A DNA stretch of 64,000 nt from Rhizobium herbae (GTDB lineage: Bacteria; Pseudomonadota; Alphaproteobacteria; Rhizobiales; Rhizobiaceae): NCBI RefSeq assembly GCF_019511375.1, contig NZ_JAEUAO010000004.1, forward strand, positions 1 through 64,000, written 5' to 3'. Position 1 is the first letter of the stretch; each line of letters begins with the position of its first letter. The notes beneath the pieces are model-generated. The model did no database searches. It had not been told where the DNA came from and saw only the letters and a list, made by a program, of their open reading frames with translations. Below are positions 62,830 through 64,000 of this stretch, one piece after another. The position numbers and the translations under genes are program-made.

Positions 62830-62863
62830 CAATGCGCCTTTCAGCGGCGCATTGTTCGTTTTT
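62830..62863 (+). terminator. Rho-independent terminator of the Tad operon
   Basis: CAATGCGCC (62830-62838) and GGCGCATTG (62846-62854) form a perfect 9-bp stem with a 7-nt loop, followed by TTCGTTTTT. It lies 83 bp after the membrane-protein stop and closes the plus-strand pilus operon ahead of the convergent tadD. Confidence 0.88.
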
Positions 62864-62889
62864 GGCGGCGCTGCTTGCGCCAAGCGGTT

Positions 62890-63417
62890 CTATCGCTGCG
62901 CGACGTTCACGCTGTTCTTCATCAATTCGAGGTTTCGCGCCGTCGTCTCGTTGGCGGGATCGAGTTCGTAGGCCTTGAGGAAATAGCGTCGGGCCTTGGG
63001 AAGGTCACCGCGCAAGAGATGGGAATAGCCGATATTGTTATAGTAAACCGGCGTGTTGCCGATCATCTTCGCGAGCTGCGCATAGGCGCGGTCGGAAGTA
63101 TCGAACCGTCCGATCATATCCGACGATGCCGCAAAGCCGAGCCATGCCGCTGGATCTTGCGGAAAGACTGCAACTGCGCGTTTGTAGATCGCGTATGACT
63201 TTCCGTAGTTCTTTTCCCGGAACTGAAGCTTGCCCGTGGTGATCAATTCGTCGTCCTTGTAGAAGGCGACGGCCGAATCATCAGCGACGGTCTGGGCGCT
63301 GTCGCCAAAAGCAGACATGTCTTCGAGGCTCGAAGACTGGCATCCGGCCAGGGTTGCAACACCGGCAAGCAATAGCGCTAGGCATCTGACCCGCTGCATC
63401 ATCTGAAACGTCACCAT
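62890..63417 (-). CDS. tadD: TPR lipoprotein TadD
   Basis: 175 residues. Lipoprotein signal with lipobox LAGC at about 23-26. The rest holds tetratricopeptide helices, e.g. YGKSYAIYKRAVAVFPQDPA and DLPKARRYFLKAYELDPANE. TadD-like pilotins help secretin assembly in the outer membrane. Transcribed convergently to the rest of the locus. The start could also be the ATG a few codons downstream (MMQRV). Confidence 0.85.
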   Translation of the reverse strand: MVTFQMMQRVRCLALLLAGVATLAGCQSSSLEDMSAFGDSAQTVADDSAVAFYKDDELITTGKLQFREKNYGKSYAIYKRAVAVFPQDPAAWLGFAASSDMIGRFDTSDRAYAQLAKMIGNTPVYYNNIGYSHLLRGDLPKARRYFLKAYELDPANETTARNLELMKNSVNVAQR

Positions 63418-64000
63418 TCATACCCCCAACTTTCAGATATCCTAGCGTTGCATAAGTATGCGCTCACGGAAATCCTGATCAAAAAATGCTAACAAAGAAA
63501 CAATCAGCATCGTTGAGTCGCATTAAAGAGACACATCGGCCGTTTGTATAGTGTCGCTCTTGCAACACAGCGCAATGGCAAGGCGAAAATTTTCTCCGAT
63601 GATACGGCTATTTGCGCGAGAGTTTGGTTGGCTTGTGAGCAGCTAATCCTCATTTACGAGGGTGTGGGTTCTGTAGATCAAAGCTACGCGCCGTCTGGGT
63701 TTGTTGAGATGAACGGCTGTCTGCCAGGGTGAGCGGAGGCAACACGAGGCAAACCAGGTTTCCTCGTTCGTCCAACCCGGCCGCTGCCGTTTGTGCCCTG
63801 GCAGCGAACTTTTTGCTCAGGGTCGCTTTAGGTTGCAATTTATCCATCAACGCTTGGGCCTGTTGGCTCCGCCATCTCCGGGCGTCCGGCGATCGCAATC
63901 ATCGCATTCTGCAGCCGCTGTCGCGCAAGCATGCTCGCCAGTGAACTGGTGGCCTTCGGCTTTCATGCCGCCCGAAGGCGTCAATTCAACCAGCCTTGGT
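63418..64000. other. gene-poor end of window
   Basis: About 580 bp upstream of tadD. The first part should hold the tadD promoter and is AT-rich around 63480-63540. Short frames beyond have no recognisable domain. No tRNA, repeat or terminator was found. Confidence 0.4.

Noticed and set aside
63650-63898. 82-codon minus-strand frame near the window end
   Set aside because: No domain, no ribosome site, and composition like random sequence.

Overview
The window looks like a chromosome or large-replicon segment from the Rhizobiaceae (Rhizobium/Ensifer/Agrobacterium-like alphaproteobacteria). Support comes from high GC, a rhizobial-type initiator tRNA, the acdR-acdS pair, metNIQ and tauABC of rhizobial type, DUF1127 and DUF6894 small proteins, and a complete Tad/Flp pilus locus with a CtrA-type promoter motif. 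The genus is inferred from gene content only.

Layout. 0-0.5 kb: tRNA-fMet whose 3' half is read into by the tail of a broken recombinase, a scar of an integrated element. 0.5-4 kb: TetR regulator divergent from an EmrAB-type efflux pair. 4-10.2 kb: a detoxification-like module (SDR, secreted epoxide hydrolase, VOC protein, convergent MerA-like flavoprotein) tied by a shared 49-bp promoter element to a frameshifted GlxA/AraC regulator. 10.3-20 kb: accessory, scarred DNA with a TauE exporter plus DUF1127 divergent from a MocR regulator, EamA and IS91 remnants, a cupin/CMD/NmrA set in which the CMD has lost its CxxC region, an AbiEii-like remnant, a PHB-depolymerase-type esterase, a Crp/Fnr regulator and a decayed RTX gene. 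20.2-21.9 kb: acdS and acdR (ACC deaminase and its Lrp-type regulator).

22-37.8 kb is a sulfur-acquisition island. metNIQ (methionine) and tauABC (taurine, with no tauD in the window) lie on the minus strand. A plus-strand operon follows: msuE-like FMN reductase, sfnG, a complete branched-chain-type ABC transporter, then sfnB. The natural reading is import of a sulfone or sulfonate and its FMNH2-dependent desulfonation under sulfur starvation. The divergent tau and msuE promoter regions share a TTTAT(G/A)GAGATA word.

37.9-48 kb is an unusual eight-gene minus-strand cluster: GH15 glucoamylase-like protein, GMC oxidoreductase, VioB-type ferritin-like protein, FAD-sorbitol-dehydrogenase-type small subunit, IolE-like dehydratase, TIM-barrel isomerase/epimerase, MBL-fold hydrolase and a pyruvate/indolepyruvate-decarboxylase-type ThDP enzyme. 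None has an evident signal peptide. I infer an intracellular oxidative route for a glycoside or cyclitol; this is the best candidate in the window for an undescribed pathway.

48.8-63.4 kb holds a Tad pilus locus: cpaA divergent from flp, then cpaB, cpaC, a small lipoprotein, TadG-like, two TadE-like, cpaE/tadZ, an L,D-transpeptidase, cpaF, tadB, tadC, an AAA+ ATPase with a possible winged-helix N-terminus and a coiled-coil membrane protein, and convergent tadD. A strong hairpin follows flp, and the L,D-transpeptidase and AAA+ ATPase are unusual passengers.
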